Origin: Flavobacterium psychrophilum
GTDB lineage: Bacteria; Bacteroidota; Bacteroidia; Flavobacteriales; Flavobacteriaceae
Assembly (NCBI GenBank): GCA_945862065.1
Contig: CAMAWT010000002.1
Coordinates: 124,001-188,000 of the forward strand
Length of the DNA: 64,000 bases
Reading direction: 5' to 3'
In this document: positions 34,256 through 44,094 of the stretch, piece after piece
Numbering within the stretch: position 1 is the stretch's first letter
How the letters are laid out: every line of letters begins with the position of its first letter
Program-made: the position numbers and the translations under genes
Notes under the pieces: model-generated
What the model was told of the DNA's origin: nothing
Databases searched by the model: none
The model's input: only the letters and a program-made list of their open reading frames with translations

Positions 34256-35599
34256 ATGCAACTCACAGAATTGAATGCCATATCCCCAATTGATGGAAGA
34301 TATAGAAGTAAAACCAAATCATTAGCCCCTTATTTTTCTGAAGAAGCCCTTATAAAATATAGGGTTTTGGTAGAAGTTGAGTATTTTATTGCGCTTTGCA
34401 ATGCACAATTACCTCAACTTAGCAAAGTAAATCCAGCTGTGTTTGAAGAATTACGTAAAATATATACTCAATTTTCAACAGAAGATGCACATTGGATTAA
34501 AGAAACAGAAAAAACAACCAACCACGATGTAAAAGCGGTTGAATATTTTATCAAATCTAAATTTGATGCCTTAGACTTACAAGATTTTAAAGAATTTATC
34601 CACTTTGGGTTAACCTCTCAAGATATTAATAACACCGCTATTCCGCTTTCTACAAAAGAAGCTTTTGAAGATGTTTATTTGCCTTCACTAATTTCTTTAA
34701 TTGCCAAATTAAAAGAATTGGCTGTAGAATGGAAAGACATTCCCATGCTTGCAAGAACGCACGGTCAGCCAGCCTCTCCTACCCGATTAGGTAAAGAAAT
34801 GTTGGTTTTTGTAGAGCGACTAGAAGAACAAATGCGTTTGTTATTCAACGTGCCATTTGCCGCAAAATTTGGTGGTGCAACCGGTAACTACAACGCACAT
34901 CATGTTGCCTATCCTACCACAGATTGGAAGCAATTTGGAACTGAATTTGTTGAAACCATTTTAGGTTTGCAACATTCTTATCCAACAACTCAAATAGAAC
35001 ATTATGATCATTTTGCCGCATTTTTTGATGCGTTAAAAAGAATCAACACCATCATCATCGATTTAGACAGAGACATTTGGACTTATGTTTCGATGGATTA
35101 TTTCAAACAAAAAATAAAAGCAGGCGAAATTGGCTCATCAGCCATGCCACATAAAGTAAACCCAATCGATTTTGAAAACTCTGAAGGAAATTTAGGTATT
35201 GCCAATGCTATTTTCGAACATTTATCTGCCAAATTACCCATTTCAAGATTGCAACGCGATTTAACAGATAGTACCGTTTTACGAAACATTGGTGTACCCA
35301 TAGGACACACATTGATTGCTTTTGAAGCTACTTTAAAAGGATTGAACAAACTGGTATTAAACGAAATTAAATTTGAAGAAGATTTAGAAAGAAACTGGGC
35401 GGTTGTAGCCGAAGCTATTCAAACCATTTTACGTAGAGAAGGTTATCCAAATCCGTATGAGGCCTTGAAAGATTTAACCAGAACCAATTCAGTAATCAAC
35501 AAAGAAGCCATCCAAGGATTTATAGAACGCCTTGATGTTTCTGAAGAAATCAAAGCTGAATTGAGAGTTATTACACCAAGTAATTATTTGGGGATATAA
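34256..35599 (+). CDS. purB: Adenylosuccinate lyase
   Basis: 447 residues, full length for PurB. Cleaves SAICAR and adenylosuccinate in purine synthesis. FGLTSQDINNTAIP, ARTHGQPASPT (general acid His) and GSSAMPHKVNPIDFENSEGN (fumarase/aspartase superfamily signature with the catalytic Ser loop) are all present. Start ATG at 34256 is the MQLTELNAISPIDGRY family N-terminus. Lies 42 bp after the sirtuin gene; guaB, the other purine gene of the window, is about 9 kb away. Confidence 0.95.
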   Translation: MQLTELNAISPIDGRYRSKTKSLAPYFSEEALIKYRVLVEVEYFIALCNAQLPQLSKVNPAVFEELRKIYTQFSTEDAHWIKETEKTTNHDVKAVEYFIKSKFDALDLQDFKEFIHFGLTSQDINNTAIPLSTKEAFEDVYLPSLISLIAKLKELAVEWKDIPMLARTHGQPASPTRLGKEMLVFVERLEEQMRLLFNVPFAAKFGGATGNYNAHHVAYPTTDWKQFGTEFVETILGLQHSYPTTQIEHYDHFAAFFDALKRINTIIIDLDRDIWTYVSMDYFKQKIKAGEIGSSAMPHKVNPIDFENSEGNLGIANAIFEHLSAKLPISRLQRDLTDSTVLRNIGVPIGHTLIAFEATLKGLNKLVLNEIKFEEDLERNWAVVAEAIQTILRREGYPNPYEALKDLTRTNSVINKEAIQGFIERLDVSEEIKAELRVITPSNYLGI

Positions 35600-35650
35600 G
35601 AGTTTTTAATTGGTAATTGATGGTTTAAATTGATAATTTTGAATTGAATA

Positions 35651-35777
35651 AGTAGCACACCAATTCGTTTTTCAAGACAATTTGTCCCGCTTTCGCCTTT
35701 ATCTCCTTCGCCCTACGGGACTTCAGGAGGATATCGGCTCTATCGGGGCTAAGCTTGACGAGTAGTTTTTCAGAAGA
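35651..35777 (-). repeat. Interspersed palindromic element R3
   Basis: Reverse-oriented copy of the R2/R4/R5 subtype: minus-strand reading has AAAACTACTCGTC, AGCCCCGATAGAGCCGATAT, an inner stem (CCTCC with GGAGA around CCC/GGG) and GCGGGACAA. Followed on the plus side by a T-type tail. Confidence 0.85.
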
Positions 35778-35779
35778 AG

Positions 35780-35901
35780 ATTAGTTAATTAAAAAATGAG
35801 TTAATTAGATAATTGGCAAATTTAAAAATTAAAATTGTAATTGATTTTTGAAATTGACAAAACTTATCATTCCGTAGGAATCTCAAAATGATTTTCATAG
35901 T
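35780..35901 (+). repeat. AT-rich tail shared with R4 and R5 (T3)
   Basis: Runs of TTAATTAGATAATT-like words followed by TTGAAATTGACAAAACTTAT, then CATTCCGTAGGAATCTCAAA. Near-identical tails follow R4 and R5 in the same order and orientation. The rest of the gap to the antitoxin is plain AT-rich DNA with the antitoxin promoter. Confidence 0.7.
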
Positions 35902-36128
35902 TAAAAAACTTAAAACAAAAACCGCCATAATAAAATTTTTGTTTATTTTTGAAAAAGACACAAAACATTAAATTGTTTAAGTTATTTGCCAAATAAAAAG
36001 TATATAAAAAGGGATTAACTTTCGTGTATATAATTGTAATCAGCAAGCCACCAACCGAACGTGAAAAATAAGTAACTAACCTATTCGAAAAACTAAAACT
36101 AAAAAATCATTGCTATTATTATTATTTG

Positions 36129-36136
36129 TAATTTTG
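36129..36136 (+). promoter_or_regulatory. -7 promoter box of the toxin-antitoxin operon
   Basis: TAATTTTG fits TAnnTTTG, 16 bp before the antitoxin start. A TTG 16 bp further upstream serves as a -33 element. Confidence 0.5.
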
Positions 36137-36151
36137 AAAAAAAGTTATTAA

Positions 36152-36388
36152 ATGGATTTACAAACTCGAAAAACAAACTTCATTCAAGACTTTCTAAAGT
36201 TAGAAAGTGAAAAAGCAATTGCTCAATTTGAAAAATTACTCAAAAAAGAAACTTTAAATAAATCTGAGTTTAAGCCAATGTCTATTAATGAGTTTCATGC
36301 TCGAATTGAAATGTCTTCAAAAGATTCTAAAAACGAAAAAGTTTCTGATGTTGAAGATCTATTATCAGAAATTGAAAAATGGAGTTAA
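36152..36388 (+). CDS. Antitoxin of a RelE/ParE-type toxin-antitoxin pair
   Basis: 78 residues. An N-terminal segment (MDLQTRKTNFIQDFLKLESE) recalls short Bacteroidota antitoxins, and an acidic C-terminus (DVEDLLSEIEKW) would thread over the toxin. No classic ribbon-helix-helix repeat is evident. The toxin start overlaps its last 10 bp, the usual antitoxin-first coupling. It would neutralise the toxin and repress the shared promoter (established for the class). Confidence 0.82.
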   Translation: MDLQTRKTNFIQDFLKLESEKAIAQFEKLLKKETLNKSEFKPMSINEFHARIEMSSKDSKNEKVSDVEDLLSEIEKWS

Positions 36389-36695
36389 GAATTAAGTGGA
36401 CAGATTTTTCTAAAAAAGAGCTCAAAAGTATATTTGAATATTACAAAGAAAAAGCAAGTGTTATTGTAGCCAAAAAACTTGTTTCTGGAATTGTCAAAGA
36501 AACGCTGAAACTAAAAAACATCCTGAAATAGGTCAAGAAGAAGATTTGTTAAAAAATGATCCACGAGAATTTAGATATTTAGTGTATAAAAATTACAAAA
36601 TCATTTACTTGATAATGCCTGAAAAAAATAGAATCGAAATTTTTGATGTTTTTGATACTAGACAAAATCCTGTTAAAATGAGTCAAATAAAATAA
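36379..36695 (+). pseudogene. RelE/ParE-family toxin, frameshifted at an A6C slippery run
   Basis: The zero frame reads MELRIKWTDFSKKELKSIF and stops at 36529-36531 after 50 codons. In the -1 frame from the run at 36513-36519 the reading continues KKHPEIGQEEDLL, then FRYLVYKNYKIIYLI, a typical RelE/ParE C-terminus, to a stop at 36693-36695. The junction is AAAAAAC in the exact phase for -1 slippage (A AAA AAC). A one-base loss from an A7 run gives the same protein. It may be a decayed toxin, a sequencing error, or a programmed frameshift. Confidence 0.8.
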
Positions 36696-36786
36696 AGACT
36701 AGATATGGTCTTTAATGTTTCTTCTATTGAATAAAACATATCTCTTTTTTTTAACTAAAATTATATAAATATAAGAAAATAAAATT

Positions 36787-37173
36787 ATGAGTTTTTTAAA
36801 TTCCATTTTCGGATCTTCAGATAATGAACAATCAGCACCAAAAATGAATTGGTTGCAACTAACCGATTTAGGTCAGCTTAATGAAATAAGTGATCTCTCT
36901 TTTCAAAAACCAGTAGCTATTTTTAAGCACAGCACCCGTTGCAGCATCAGTAGAATGGCATTGAAACAATTTGAAAATGAATTTAATTTGGAAGATAAAG
37001 TAACGCCTTATTATCTCGATTTATTAGAATTCAGATCCATTTCAAATGAAATTGCGGCACGTTTTGGGGTTATGCATCAATCACCACAGCTTATTTTAAT
37101 CAAAGATGGAAACGCAATTTACAGCGCCACTCATGGCGATATTCAGGTAGAAGATTTGGCGTTGAAATTGTAA
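36787..37173 (+). CDS. ytxJ: Bacillithiol-system redox protein YtxJ
   Basis: 128 residues with a thioredoxin-like fold and a single-Cys active site, FKHSTRCSISRMALKQF, where Cys takes the bacilliredoxin position. PYYLDLLEFRSISNEIAARFGV and SPQLILIKDG are the cis-Pro and strand segments. The protein reduces protein-bacillithiol mixed disulfides, so the host probably makes bacillithiol. Single gene with a terminator shared with the opposing lipoprotein gene. Confidence 0.88.
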   Translation: MSFLNSIFGSSDNEQSAPKMNWLQLTDLGQLNEISDLSFQKPVAIFKHSTRCSISRMALKQFENEFNLEDKVTPYYLDLLEFRSISNEIAARFGVMHQSPQLILIKDGNAIYSATHGDIQVEDLALKL

Positions 37174-37186
37174 TTAATCAACAAAA

Positions 37187-37236
37187 AAAGGCTTGTTAAC
37201 GGCAACTATTTTGATGGTACCTGTTAACAAACCTTT
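37187..37236. terminator. Bidirectional hairpin terminator
   Basis: AAAGGcTTGTTAAC and GTTAACAAaCCTTT form a stem of about 13 pairs around a 22-bp loop between the convergent ytxJ and lipoprotein genes. Confidence 0.7.
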
Positions 37237-37260
37237 CTGTTTTTAGTAAATTCTTACGTT

Positions 37261-38445
37261 TTATCTTCTGAATTTATTTCTATTGATAATGTCTTTTAGC
37301 TTTACTTTTAAGTCTTCGCCCGAATCATAAATCATTTGTTCATTGCTTGGGAACGGCACTCCTTTTCTTCCGAAATTTGGTAAATAATCGTCATCACAAG
37401 CACGTTTATCTCCATTAAAATTAGCATAAACATAATCAAAAACAAATTCGCTGGCAAGCGGGAATGTATCAATCAATTGGTTGCTTCTATTTTGAATATA
37501 ATCAACTTTGGCTGTCACTTGCACCGATTTGAATTGTCTAAATTCATAGATTTGAGCTTTTACAGTGACCATATTATCAACCTTTATTGGGTTACCATCT
37601 TTGTCTTTTACTACATTTCCGTTGGTATCCAAAAGATTTTTTACCCCATCTTTTACTTGCTTTTCTTTGATGAATTCTTTTTCTTTCACTTGTTCAGGCG
37701 AAATAATAATATTTCTAAAATTCACAACCATACTGTAGTCATAATCAATCCCTTTGGTTTTTGTACTTTGGTAAACGGTCCAACGATCATTCAATCCGAA
37801 AGTGCTAAAATCTAATAAATCATTTTGCAAACGTGTTGGAATAAGCATATTGGTTTCATTTTTTGTATAAACATACACAAAATCAGTTCCTTTTTGCAGT
37901 GCCAATTCGGTCAAACTCATTACGTCTTTGTAATTTGCATTAAGTTTGATGATATAAAGTAAATCAGTGTAAGCTTTTCTAAAATTTAATTTGTCGTTTG
38001 TCGCTAATAATTTTTTTGTAGACACGTATAAATACTCAACCAATCTGTTTTTACTGGCAATAATTTCATCGGAATAATCATCCATCGGAAATTGTGCATC
38101 GCGCCCTTCAGCAAGTAATTTCAATGGTAATAAAGGACGAATCAATTCTTGACGATCTTTTAATAAATTATAGGTATCAAAAATTCTTTCCAAATTATCC
38201 GGATTTGAATCTTTAGACCACGCATCTATATTTCGGATATCTCTATCTTTAGCTTTTGCAAATGCTTCTTCAAGAAGATACACATAGTCTTGATTTCCTT
38301 TTGAATTTTTATTACTTCTTAATCCATCAATCGATTTTCTGATAGCCGAATCATAATCTCCACTTGTAAGCATCGTTCTTGTTGTTTTAACACCACAAGA
38401 AAAAGTGAAGAATATAAAAGTAATTAATAATATAATTTTTTTCAT
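37261..38445 (-). CDS. Lipoprotein of unknown function
   Basis: 394 residues. The start ATG at 38445 gives MKKIILLITFIFFTFSCGVK with a lipobox Cys at 17; the frame open to 38484 only adds residues ahead of the signal. The body is helical and contains repeats resembling tetratricopeptide units (SGDYDSAIRKSIDGLRSN at about 27-44). A Lys/Asp segment (KDKDGNPIKVDN) suggests a flexible loop. It is exported and anchored in a membrane by acylation. Function unknown; possibly an envelope complex scaffold. Confidence 0.82.
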   Translation of the reverse strand: MKKIILLITFIFFTFSCGVKTTRTMLTSGDYDSAIRKSIDGLRSNKNSKGNQDYVYLLEEAFAKAKDRDIRNIDAWSKDSNPDNLERIFDTYNLLKDRQELIRPLLPLKLLAEGRDAQFPMDDYSDEIIASKNRLVEYLYVSTKKLLATNDKLNFRKAYTDLLYIIKLNANYKDVMSLTELALQKGTDFVYVYTKNETNMLIPTRLQNDLLDFSTFGLNDRWTVYQSTKTKGIDYDYSMVVNFRNIIISPEQVKEKEFIKEKQVKDGVKNLLDTNGNVVKDKDGNPIKVDNMVTVKAQIYEFRQFKSVQVTAKVDYIQNRSNQLIDTFPLASEFVFDYVYANFNGDKRACDDDYLPNFGRKGVPFPSNEQMIYDSGEDLKVKLKDIINRNKFRR

Positions 38446-38487
38446 AACAGTTATTTTATTAGACCTAAACAAATAATAAGCCAAAAT

Positions 38488-39771
38488 TTATTTTATCACA
38501 AAAGTAGGCAATAATTTACTTGAAACTTCTCCAAAACCAATTCGAACAGAACTGTTTTGACAAAATCCTTTCATGATAACAGTATCGTTGTCGTTGATAA
38601 ATTTTCGTTCGGTTCCATCAGATAAAGTAATTGGATTTTTTCCGCCCCATGTTAGTTCTAACATCGATCCAAAACTATCAGGAGTTGGGCCAGATATGGT
38701 GCCGCTTCCCATCATATCACCACTATTTACTCGACAACCGTTTGAGGTATGATGCGTCAATTGCTGTGACATGGTCCAATACATATATTTAAAATTGGAT
38801 TCTGTAATTAACGTTGCTCCCGCATTTTCTGGCTTGATATAAACTTCCAATTTAATGTCGAAAGAATGTTTTCCATGTTGTTGCAAATAAGGTAATGGTG
38901 TTGGCTCTTGAACAGGACCTTTCACTCTAAAAGGTTCCAATGCATCCATTGTTACAATCCAAGGAGAAATAGATGAAGCAAAGTTTTTAGCCAAAAACGG
39001 TCCAAGTGGCACATATTCCCATTTTTGGATATCACGTGCACTCCAATCATTTAATAAAACCATCCCAAATATATAATCTTCTGCTTCATTAATAGGAATG
39101 TTTTCTCCCATGATGTTTGCATCGGTGGTAATGAAAGCTGTTTCCAATTCAAAATCTACCAATCTAGAAGGTCCAAAAACTGGTGACGTTTCACCATTTG
39201 GCAACGTTTGCCCCATGGGTCTGTGAATAGGAATTCCAGATGGCACAATGGTAGAGCTTCTTCCATGATAACCAACAGGAATGTGAAGCCAGTTGGGTAA
39301 AAGTGCATTTTCTGGATCGCGAAACATTTTACCAACATTGGTTGCATGTTCTTTACTTGAATAAAAATCGGTGTAATCACCAATCAATACTGGAAGTTGC
39401 ATTTCTACATCTTCCATATTAAAAATGATTATTTCACGGTGCTCCTGGTTATCTCTTAAAATTGGATTGTTGTAATCAAAAATCTCTCCCAATCTATTTC
39501 TAACGAGTCGCCAGGTCTTTTTCCCATCAGAAATAAAGTCATTTAAGGTGTCTTGCATGAACATATCGTCTGTCAATTCGATTCCTTCAAAATAATTTAA
39601 CTGTTGTAGCGCACCCATATCAATGGCAAAATCGCCAATTCGAGTGCCAATTGTTATAACGTCTTCTTTGGTGATAAACACTCCGAAAGGTATGTTTTGT
39701 ATAGGAAAATCACTGTTTTCATTAACTGGTAACCACGATTTTTGGTTCGGATTGTAGTCTAATTTAGGCAT
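38488..39771 (-). CDS. fahA: Fumarylacetoacetase
   Basis: 427 residues, the normal length. Last step of tyrosine and phenylalanine catabolism: fumarylacetoacetate to fumarate and acetoacetate. The N-terminal SH3-like domain is followed by the catalytic domain with DFYSSKEHATNVG (metal-binding Asp and catalytic His), GPSRLVDFELETAFI (metal-ligand Glu residues) and LLNDWSARDIQKWEYVPLGPF. Its upstream genes (homogentisate dioxygenase, 4-HPP dioxygenase) are not in the window. Transcribed divergently from glyA. Confidence 0.95.
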   Translation of the reverse strand: MPKLDYNPNQKSWLPVNENSDFPIQNIPFGVFITKEDVITIGTRIGDFAIDMGALQQLNYFEGIELTDDMFMQDTLNDFISDGKKTWRLVRNRLGEIFDYNNPILRDNQEHREIIIFNMEDVEMQLPVLIGDYTDFYSSKEHATNVGKMFRDPENALLPNWLHIPVGYHGRSSTIVPSGIPIHRPMGQTLPNGETSPVFGPSRLVDFELETAFITTDANIMGENIPINEAEDYIFGMVLLNDWSARDIQKWEYVPLGPFLAKNFASSISPWIVTMDALEPFRVKGPVQEPTPLPYLQQHGKHSFDIKLEVYIKPENAGATLITESNFKYMYWTMSQQLTHHTSNGCRVNSGDMMGSGTISGPTPDSFGSMLELTWGGKNPITLSDGTERKFINDNDTVIMKGFCQNSSVRIGFGEVSSKLLPTFVIK

Positions 39772-39849
39772 GTCTATTTATGTTTATTTATTGTTGAAAA
39801 AAAACTAATCAAATATATCATTTTGAATTTATTTGACAAACATATTTTG

Positions 39850-39857
39850 TAATTTTG
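39850..39857 (+). promoter_or_regulatory. -7 promoter box of glyA
   Basis: TAATTTTG, 27 bp before the glyA start, with TTGAC about 14 bp upstream. Confidence 0.5.
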
Positions 39858-39884
39858 AAAAGTTTTTAACTAAAATCATAAAAA

Positions 39885-41159
39885 ATGCAACGGGACGAAC
39901 AAATTTTCGATCTAATTTTAGACGAACAAGAAAGACAAATACATGGAATTGAGCTTATTGCTTCAGAAAATTTCGTGAGTGATCAAGTGATGGAGGCGGC
40001 AGGTTCTTGTTTAACCAATAAATATGCTGAAGGATATCCTGGAAAAAGATATTATGGAGGATGTGAAGTTGTAGATATTGTAGAACAAATTGCAATTGAC
40101 AGAGCAAAAGCTTTGTTTGGTGCTGAATATGCAAATGTGCAGCCACACTCTGGTTCACAAGCAAATACAGCGGTTTTTCATGCATGTCTTAAACCTGGAG
40201 ATAAAATTTTAGGGTTTGACTTATCGCATGGTGGACATTTAACTCATGGATCACCTGTAAATTTCTCGGGTAGATTGTACACCCCTTCTTTTTATGGGGT
40301 AGAAAAAGAAACAGGTCGTTTTGATTATGATAAAATTCAAGAAATTGCAACTAGAGAGCAGCCAAAACTAATCATTGCAGGTGCTTCGGCTTATTGCCGT
40401 GATATGGATTTTGCTCGATTCAGACAAATTGCAGATAGCGTAAACGCACTTTTATTAGCAGACATCTCACATCCAGCAGGTTTAATTGCAAAAGGATTGA
40501 TGAATGACCCCATTCCACATTGCCATATTGTTACTACAACAACACACAAAACGTTGAGAGGCCCAAGAGGCGGAATGATTTTGATGGGGAAAGATTTTGA
40601 AAATCCATTTGGTTTAACCACTCCAAAAGGTGAAATCAGAATGATGTCTTCTTTATTGGATTTAGCTGTATTTCCTGGAAATCAAGGAGGTCCGTTGATG
40701 CATATTATTGCTGCAAAAGCAATTGCCTTTGGCGAATGTTTGAGCAATGAATTTTTTAATTACACCATGCAAGTTCAAAAAAATGCAAAAGCAATGGCTG
40801 AAGCATTTATCAAAAGAGGTTATGATTTAATATCAGGTGGAACAGACAACCACATGATGTTGATTGATTTACGAAACAAAAACATTACGGGTAAAGATGC
40901 TGAAAATGCGTTAGTTAGAGCAGAAATCACCGTAAATAAAAATATGGTTCCTTTTGACGACAGGTCACCGTTTGTAACCTCTGGAATTCGAGTGGGAACT
41001 CCCGCAATTACTACACGTGGATTGGTAGAATCGGATATGGAAACAATTGTTTCTCTTATCGACAGAGTTTTATCAAATTACACGGATGAATCAGTAATTG
41101 AAGCAGTTGCAGAAGAAGTGAATCACATGATGGGAGATCGTCCAATGTTTGTATCTTAA
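39885..41159 (+). CDS. glyA: Serine hydroxymethyltransferase
   Basis: 424 residues. Interconverts serine and glycine with tetrahydrofolate as one-carbon carrier. [16 protein letters not shown] is the N-terminal substrate region, and [18 protein letters not shown] is strongly conserved. [14 protein letters not shown] holds the PLP Lys; [13 protein letters not shown] and [15 protein letters not shown] complete the family. Followed 8 bp later by miaE, so the two are likely co-transcribed. Confidence 0.97.
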   Translation: MQRDEQIFDLILDEQERQIHGIELIASENFVSDQVMEAAGSCLTNKYAEGYPGKRYYGGCEVVDIVEQIAIDRAKALFGAEYANVQPHSGSQANTAVFHACLKPGDKILGFDLSHGGHLTHGSPVNFSGRLYTPSFYGVEKETGRFDYDKIQEIATREQPKLIIAGASAYCRDMDFARFRQIADSVNALLLADISHPAGLIAKGLMNDPIPHCHIVTTTTHKTLRGPRGGMILMGKDFENPFGLTTPKGEIRMMSSLLDLAVFPGNQGGPLMHIIAAKAIAFGECLSNEFFNYTMQVQKNAKAMAEAFIKRGYDLISGGTDNHMMLIDLRNKNITGKDAENALVRAEITVNKNMVPFDDRSPFVTSGIRVGTPAITTRGLVESDMETIVSLIDRVLSNYTDESVIEAVAEEVNHMMGDRPMFVS

Positions 41160-41167
41160 TTATAAGT

Positions 41168-41761
41168 ATGTCAACATTTAGATTAAAATTACCAACCGAC
41201 CCAAGATGGGTAAATATTGTTGAGAAAAATATTGAAGATATTTTAACCGATCACGCTTGGTGCGAACAAAAAGCAGCTACCAATGCCATTACAATCATTA
41301 CCATAAATTCTGAATTTCCAGATTTAGTTGCCGATATGTTGGCGCTCGCTAAAGAAGAAATTGAACATTTTCAAATGGTTAATAACATCATTGTGAAACG
41401 AGGTTTGGTTTTAGGCAGAGAACGAAAAGATGAATATGTGGGTGAGTTGGCACAATACATGAAAAAAAGTAATACCGGCAGCCGAGTTTCTGGTTTGGTT
41501 GAACGTTTATTATTTTCTGCCATGATTGAAGCTAGAAGTTGCGAACGATTCAAAGTACTCTCAGAAAACATTCAAGATGAAGAACTTTCCCTTTTTTACA
41601 GAGAATTAATGGAAAGCGAAGCCGGTCATCATACAACGTTTTTAAGTTATGCCAGAAAATATGGCCGTGGAATAGATGTTGATCAACGTTGGAAAGAGTG
41701 GCTCGAATTTGAAGCATCCATCATCCAAAAATACGGAAAACAACAATCGGTTCATGGATAA
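41168..41761 (+). CDS. miaE: tRNA-(ms2io6A) hydroxylase (MiaE)
   Basis: 197 residues with a ferritin-like diiron fold. Hydroxylates the isopentenyl group on A37 of tRNAs. Helix motifs ALAKEEIEHFQMV (Glu, ExxH) and ESEAGHHTTFL (ExxxxH) supply the iron ligands, with another Glu in MIEARSCERFKVL. The length is typical. Eight bases after glyA and followed by a terminator, so a two-gene operon. Confidence 0.93.
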   Translation: MSTFRLKLPTDPRWVNIVEKNIEDILTDHAWCEQKAATNAITIITINSEFPDLVADMLALAKEEIEHFQMVNNIIVKRGLVLGRERKDEYVGELAQYMKKSNTGSRVSGLVERLLFSAMIEARSCERFKVLSENIQDEELSLFYRELMESEAGHHTTFLSYARKYGRGIDVDQRWKEWLEFEASIIQKYGKQQSVHG

Positions 41762-41766
41762 TAAAT

Positions 41767-41795
41767 AAAGCTGTCTGAAAAGGCAGCTTTTTTTT
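41767..41795 (+). terminator. Hairpin terminator after miaE
   Basis: AAAGCTG and CAGCTTT form a stem around a short loop, followed by a run of eight Ts. Confidence 0.85.
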
Positions 41796-41810
41796 GTGAA
41801 ATTGCTGAAA

Positions 41811-41940
41811 TTTAGAAGCACACAAACTCATTCCAGTTGAAACCTTGTCCCGCTTTCGCCTTTATCTCCCTCGCCCTACGGGACTTCGGGAGGATACCGG
41901 CTCTATCGGGGCTAAAATAGACAAGTAGTTTTTCAGAGGA
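41811..41940 (-). repeat. Interspersed palindromic element R4
   Basis: Reverse-oriented. Minus strand: CTGAAAAACTACTTGTC, AGCCCCGATAGAGCCGGTAT, an inner stem, GCGAAAGCGGGACAAG, and GTGTGCTTCTAAATT at the end. Core nearly identical to R3 and R5. Confidence 0.85.
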
Positions 41941-41944
41941 AAAT

Positions 41945-42090
41945 TTGTCAATTAGATAATGAGTTAATTAGATAATGTGTTAATTAGATAATTAGCGAAT
42001 GAGCGAATTTAAAATTGTAATTTGTAATTATGATTGTAATTGACAAAGTTTGTCATTCCTTAAGAATCTCAAAATAATTTTAATAGCTCA
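41945..42090 (+). repeat. AT-rich tail T4 after R4
   Basis: GTTAATTAGATAAT words repeated about four times, then ATTGACAAAGTTTGTCATTC and AAGAATCTCAAAATAATTTT. Parallel to T3 and T5. Confidence 0.7.
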
Positions 42091-42165
42091 AAACTCCAAA
42101 ATTATTACAAATCAAAATAAAAAAAAGAATTTATAAATAACTTACTATAATAAATTTCAATTTTC

Positions 42166-42173
42166 TATTTTTG
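42166..42173 (+). promoter_or_regulatory. -7 promoter box of pyrD
   Basis: TATTTTTG (TAnnTTTG), 20 bp before the pyrD start codon. Confidence 0.5.
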
Positions 42174-42193
42174 TTTTCACAACAAATCAAAGT

Positions 42194-43219
42194 ATGTATA
42201 AATTAATAATTCGACCGTTACTTTTTTTATTCGACCCCGAAAAAGTACATTATTTTACCTTTTCTTTGATTAGAAATGCATCCAAGATACCCGGTTTTTC
42301 AAGTTTGATAAAATTAATTTATAAAGTAGAAGATCCATTATTGCAAACAGAAGTTTTCGGATTAAAATTTCCAAACCCAGTTGGGCTGGCCGCTGGTTTT
42401 GATAAAGACGCAAAGTTATTCAAAGAATTATCTGATTTCGGATTTGGTTTTATAGAAATAGGAACTTTAACTCCTGTTGGTCAAGAAGGAAATCCCAAAA
42501 AGAGATTGTTTCGGTTAAAAGAGGACAGCGCCATTATCAATAGAATGGGCTTTAATAATGGTGGTGTTGATGATGCGATTGAAAAATTAAAGAAAAATAA
42601 AGACGTATTAATTGGAGGAAATATTGGGAAAAACAAAATCACCTCCAATGAAGATGCCGTTTTAGATTATCAAATATGTTATGAGGCTTTGTATGATTAT
42701 GTTGATTATTTTGTGGTTAATGTGAGTTCGCCAAACACTCCAAATTTGAGAGAACTTCAAGACAAAGAGCCGTTAACCAAATTATTATTGACGCTTCAAG
42801 AGGCGAATGACAAAAAATCAAAACCAAAACCAATTCTACTAAAAATAGCTCCCGATTTATCGAACGATCAATTATTAGACATCGTTTCAATAATTGATGA
42901 AACTAAAATTGCCGGAGTCATTGCAACCAACACCACTCTTTCACGAGAAGGTTTGGTTTCTGAAAATAAAACTGAAATGGGCGGACTTTCAGGAAAACCG
43001 TTAACAAGCAGGTCAACCGAAGTAATCCGATTTTTACATCAAAACAGCAAGGGTTCGTTTCCGATTATTGGTGTGGGCGGCATTCATTCGGTACAAGATG
43101 CTTTAGAAAAATTGGACGCAGGCGCAAGCTTAATTCAACTTTACACAGGATTTATTTATGAAGGGCCAAAACTAGTGCAAGCGATAAACAAAGCTATCAT
43201 CGCCAAGCGAAAATTATAA
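42194..43219 (+). CDS. pyrD: Dihydroorotate dehydrogenase (quinone), class 2
   Basis: 341 residues. Oxidises dihydroorotate to orotate with FMN and passes electrons to the quinone pool at the inner membrane. The N-terminal amphipathic helix region (about 1-45) is the class 2 membrane-binding part. [39 protein letters not shown] (catalytic Ser in place of the class 1 Cys) and [11 protein letters not shown] follow. First gene of a pair with HMG-CoA lyase (2-bp gap). Confidence 0.95.
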   Translation: MYKLIIRPLLFLFDPEKVHYFTFSLIRNASKIPGFSSLIKLIYKVEDPLLQTEVFGLKFPNPVGLAAGFDKDAKLFKELSDFGFGFIEIGTLTPVGQEGNPKKRLFRLKEDSAIINRMGFNNGGVDDAIEKLKKNKDVLIGGNIGKNKITSNEDAVLDYQICYEALYDYVDYFVVNVSSPNTPNLRELQDKEPLTKLLLTLQEANDKKSKPKPILLKIAPDLSNDQLLDIVSIIDETKIAGVIATNTTLSREGLVSENKTEMGGLSGKPLTSRSTEVIRFLHQNSKGSFPIIGVGGIHSVQDALEKLDAGASLIQLYTGFIYEGPKLVQAINKAIIAKRKL

Positions 43220-43221
43220 TA

Positions 43222-44085
43222 ATGAAACAAATCAAGATCATAGAATGTCCACGTGATGCCATGCAGGGAATAAAGCCGTTTATCCCCACAAAGCGCAAAG
43301 TTGACTATATTCAAGCTCTTTTAAGGGTTGGTTTTGATACGATTGATTTTGGAAGTTTTGTTTCTTCCAAAGCCATTCCACAAATGCAAGACACCGCAGA
43401 AGTAATTGCGCAACTCGATTTATCGCAAACAAAAAGCAAATTATTAGCTATAATCGCCAACACACAAGGCGCAACTTTAGCAACGAAACATTCAGAAATT
43501 CAATATCTTGGGTTTCCGTTTTCTATTTCAGAAAATTTTCAAATGCGAAATACACACAAAACGATAGCTGAAAGCGTCGTTACTTTATCTGAAATATTGG
43601 AACTAGCAGACAAACATAATAAAGAAGTCGTAACCTATATTTCCATGGGTTTTGGCAACCCTTATGGAGACCCTTGGAATGTAAATATTGTCGGAGAATG
43701 GACCGAAAAATTAGCACATATGGGTGTCAAAATTCTTTCACTTTCAGATACCATTGGAAGTTCAACACCCGAGGTAATCAATCATTTATTTTCAAATTTA
43801 ATTCCAAAATACCCGCACATTGAGTTTGGTGCACACCTTCACACAACCTCAAATCAATGGCATGAAAAAGTTGATGCGGCTTACAAAGCAGGTTGCACTC
43901 GTTTTGACGGAGCCATCCAAGGTTTTGGAGGTTGCCCAATGGCAAAAGATGTTCTGACAGGCAACATGCCAACCGAAAAATTATTGTCCTATTTTACGGA
44001 ACAAAAAGCAATTACTTCTACAAGTCCGATGAGTTTTGAAAGCGCTTATAATGTGGCTTCGAGGCTGTTTGGGGAGTTTCATTAG
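43222..44085 (+). CDS. Hydroxymethylglutaryl-CoA lyase
   Basis: 287 residues, a TIM-barrel in the DRE-TIM metallolyase family. Splits HMG-CoA into acetyl-CoA and acetoacetate in leucine breakdown. IIECPRDAMQGIKPFIPT holds the Arg-Asp pair; LSDTIGSSTP, HLHTTSNQW (metal-binding His residues) and FDGAIQGFGGCPMA (catalytic Cys) are the family motifs. Starts 2 bp after pyrD, so co-transcribed. Confidence 0.93.
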   Translation: MKQIKIIECPRDAMQGIKPFIPTKRKVDYIQALLRVGFDTIDFGSFVSSKAIPQMQDTAEVIAQLDLSQTKSKLLAIIANTQGATLATKHSEIQYLGFPFSISENFQMRNTHKTIAESVVTLSEILELADKHNKEVVTYISMGFGNPYGDPWNVNIVGEWTEKLAHMGVKILSLSDTIGSSTPEVINHLFSNLIPKYPHIEFGAHLHTTSNQWHEKVDAAYKAGCTRFDGAIQGFGGCPMAKDVLTGNMPTEKLLSYFTEQKAITSTSPMSFESAYNVASRLFGEFH

Positions 44086-44094
44086 TTTTTTTTT

